Positions 62,772-64,000 of a DNA stretch of 64,000 nt are shown in pieces; the first letter of the stretch is position 1; each line of letters begins with the position of its first letter. The position numbers and the translations under genes are program-made. The stretch is from Flavobacterium sp. (GTDB lineage Bacteria > Bacteroidota > Bacteroidia > Flavobacteriales > Flavobacteriaceae), in NCBI RefSeq assembly GCF_024642105.1, contig NZ_JAHEBT010000001.1, positions 177,759 to 241,758 on the forward strand, read 5' to 3'. Below the pieces are notes generated by a model, which was given only the letters and a program-made list of their open reading frames with translations, ran no database searches and had not been told where the DNA came from.

Positions 62772-64000
62772 CTAGATATTTTTTTTCTTTAATTCTTTTA
62801 CTGCGTAATCGGCTGCACGTGCTGTTAAAGCCATAAATGTCAATGAAGGGTTTTGGCATGCAATAGAAGGCATACAAGATCCATCAGTAACAAATACATT
62901 ACTTACTTCATGCATTTGATTCCATTTGTTCAATACAGAATCTTTAGGGTCGTTACCCATACGAGCGGTACCCATTTCGTGAATTGCCATCCCTGGATAA
63001 CAATCATTGTCATACGTTTGGATATTTTTCATTCCAGCTGCTTCTAACATTTCAGCAGCATCGTTCATCATATCTTCACGCATTTTAGCTTCATTTTCTT
63101 TGTATTCGCAATCAATTTTTAGAACTGGCTGACCCCACTTATCTTTTTTAGAATGATCGATAGTTACTTTATTTTCATAATAAGGTAGCATTTCTCCAAA
63201 TCCTCCTAATCCCATTTTCCAATGATCTGCAGGTTTAGACATATTGTTCTTGAAATCAGTTCCAAAAGCCAATTCAGCAACATCAGCTTGCCAATTGCCA
63301 CGACTTGCTCCACCTTGGTAACCAAATCCTCTTAAGTAATCACGTTTGTCATTACCGTAGTTTTGGTAACGTGGTACATAAATTCCATTAGCTCTACGTC
63401 CATAAGTGTATTTATCTTCAAATCCTTCTGCAGTACCTTCCGCACCACAACGGAAATGGTGATCCATCAAGTTATGACCTAATTGTCCACTTCCATTACC
63501 TAATCCATTGGGATGTGCTTCAGAAGTAGAGTTCAATAAAATAAAAGTAGAACCTAGGGTAGAACCGTTTACAAAAACGATTTTAGCATAAAATTCCATC
63601 GTTTCATTGGTCTCAGCATCGATTACCATAACCCCTTTAGCTTTCTTAGTATTTTTATCGTAAATAATATGATTTACAATAGAATACGGTCTTACAGTTA
63701 ATCTTTTAGTTGCCATAGCAGCAGGTAATGTAGCAGATTGTGTACTGAAATAAGCTCCAAATGGACACCCACGACTACATAAATTTCTGTACTGACAGTT
63801 TCCACGTCCATTATGAGGAACAGTTAAATTGGCAGTACGTCCAATAGTTAGAATTCTTTCTCTATTGTAGTGTTTTTCGATTCTTTCTTTTACTGATTTT
63901 TCAACACAGTTCAAATCCATTGGTGGAAGAAAGTGACCATCAGGTAACATTGGCCAACCTTCATTTTGCCCACTGATTCCAGCAAATTTTTCTGCATAAT
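62772..64000 (-). CDS. GMC-family oxidoreductase, N-terminus outside the window
   Basis: The frame is open from its stop at 62772 to the right edge, giving about 409 residues of the C-terminal part. An internal ATG at 63950 is not the start: upstream residues YAEKFAGISGQNEGWP continue the family alignment. Visible features are the Cys-rich CQYRNLCSRGCPFGAYFS block of sugar-oxidising GMC enzymes, VFVNGSTLGSTF, the active-site GMAIHEMGTARMG and the terminal VTDGSCMPSIACQNPSLT. These FAD enzymes oxidise sugars in the periplasm and pass electrons to cytochrome c. It heads the visible part of the cluster, and a small subunit-3 gene may lie just outside. Confidence 0.9.
   Translation of the reverse strand, partial: YAEKFAGISGQNEGWPMLPDGHFLPPMDLNCVEKSVKERIEKHYNRERILTIGRTANLTVPHNGRGNCQYRNLCSRGCPFGAYFSTQSATLPAAMATKRLTVRPYSIVNHIIYDKNTKKAKGVMVIDAETNETMEFYAKIVFVNGSTLGSTFILLNSTSEAHPNGLGNGSGQLGHNLMDHHFRCGAEGTAEGFEDKYTYGRRANGIYVPRYQNYGNDKRDYLRGFGYQGGASRGNWQADVAELAFGTDFKNNMSKPADHWKMGLGGFGEMLPYYENKVTIDHSKKDKWGQPVLKIDCEYKENEAKMREDMMNDAAEMLEAAGMKNIQTYDNDCYPGMAIHEMGTARMGNDPKDSVLNKWNQMHEVSNVFVTDGSCMPSIACQNPSLTFMALTARAADYAVKELKKKNI

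Noticed and set aside
62853..63047. Small plus-strand open frame inside the GMC oxidoreductase gene
   Set aside because: It is antisense to a well-supported coding sequence and has no domain features.

Overview
The window looks like chromosomal DNA of a Bacteroidota bacterium, most likely Flavobacterium or a close relative. The evidence is the strong A+T bias, the TAnnTTTG promoter elements in place of sigma70 -10 boxes, the near absence of Shine-Dalgarno sequences, the lpxC-fabZ fusion, the type IX secretion regulator PorX, a CusA/CzcA-TolC fusion, DUF3570/DUF4266 proteins and bifunctional hisB and hisIE genes. No rRNA, tRNA, CRISPR array, insertion sequence or prophage was recognised.

Layout. 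1-7,700: a partial secreted protein, a MetX-like acyltransferase, ettA, a 41-residue membrane protein, a DCC protein, a zinc-ribbon/YbjQ-like protein, mutS2 and ung. 7,700-11,400 (minus): porX-tsaE-ald-DUF4258. 11,500-14,000: a DUF1080 protein, an antitoxin-like small protein and an HD phosphohydrolase. 14,100-20,300: the lipid A block lpxD, lpxC-fabZ, lpxA, then efp, a second lpxD-like gene, an NTF2-like protein and sucD. 20,400-28,300: a GIY-YIG-like protein, a di-haem peroxidase lipoprotein, fabG, a VWA membrane protein, a zinc phospholipase/nuclease and an LTA-synthase-like sulfatase.

28,500-39,800 is the most unusual part. A thioredoxin, an ApbE flavin transferase, a small DUF4266 lipoprotein ending in CGCN and a DUF3570 outer-membrane barrel are followed on the same strand by an OmpR-type two-component system, an RND pump fused to TolC, its adaptor and a DUF2231-like membrane protein. 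I read this as one envelope redox and metal-handling locus. Its substrate cannot be told from sequence, and the barrel carries three SGAS motifs resembling the core of ApbE flavinylation sites.

39,900-49,800: pckA, then a complete histidine operon (hisG-D-C-ydeI-like-B-H-A-F-IE). It is preceded by a 19-residue leader peptide with four consecutive His codons and a terminator/antiterminator pair, which is a classical ribosome-mediated attenuator. Its spacers contain several kinds of dispersed repeats, and a cluster of GTCCC-N-GGGAC palindromes follows it.

50,150-54,800: a PhoD-like phosphatase, a short M1 peptidase, and a divergent AraC regulator/phytanoyl-CoA dioxygenase pair with an inverted repeat between them. 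54,850-64,000 (minus): a sugar-oxidation cluster of GMC oxidoreductase, two Gfo/Idh/MocA oxidoreductases, three TIM-barrel isomerases, cytochrome c, DUF1080 and an MFS permease. This matches the kind of gene set linked to 3-keto-sugar/3-keto-glycoside metabolism. Its upstream end is cut by the window edge.
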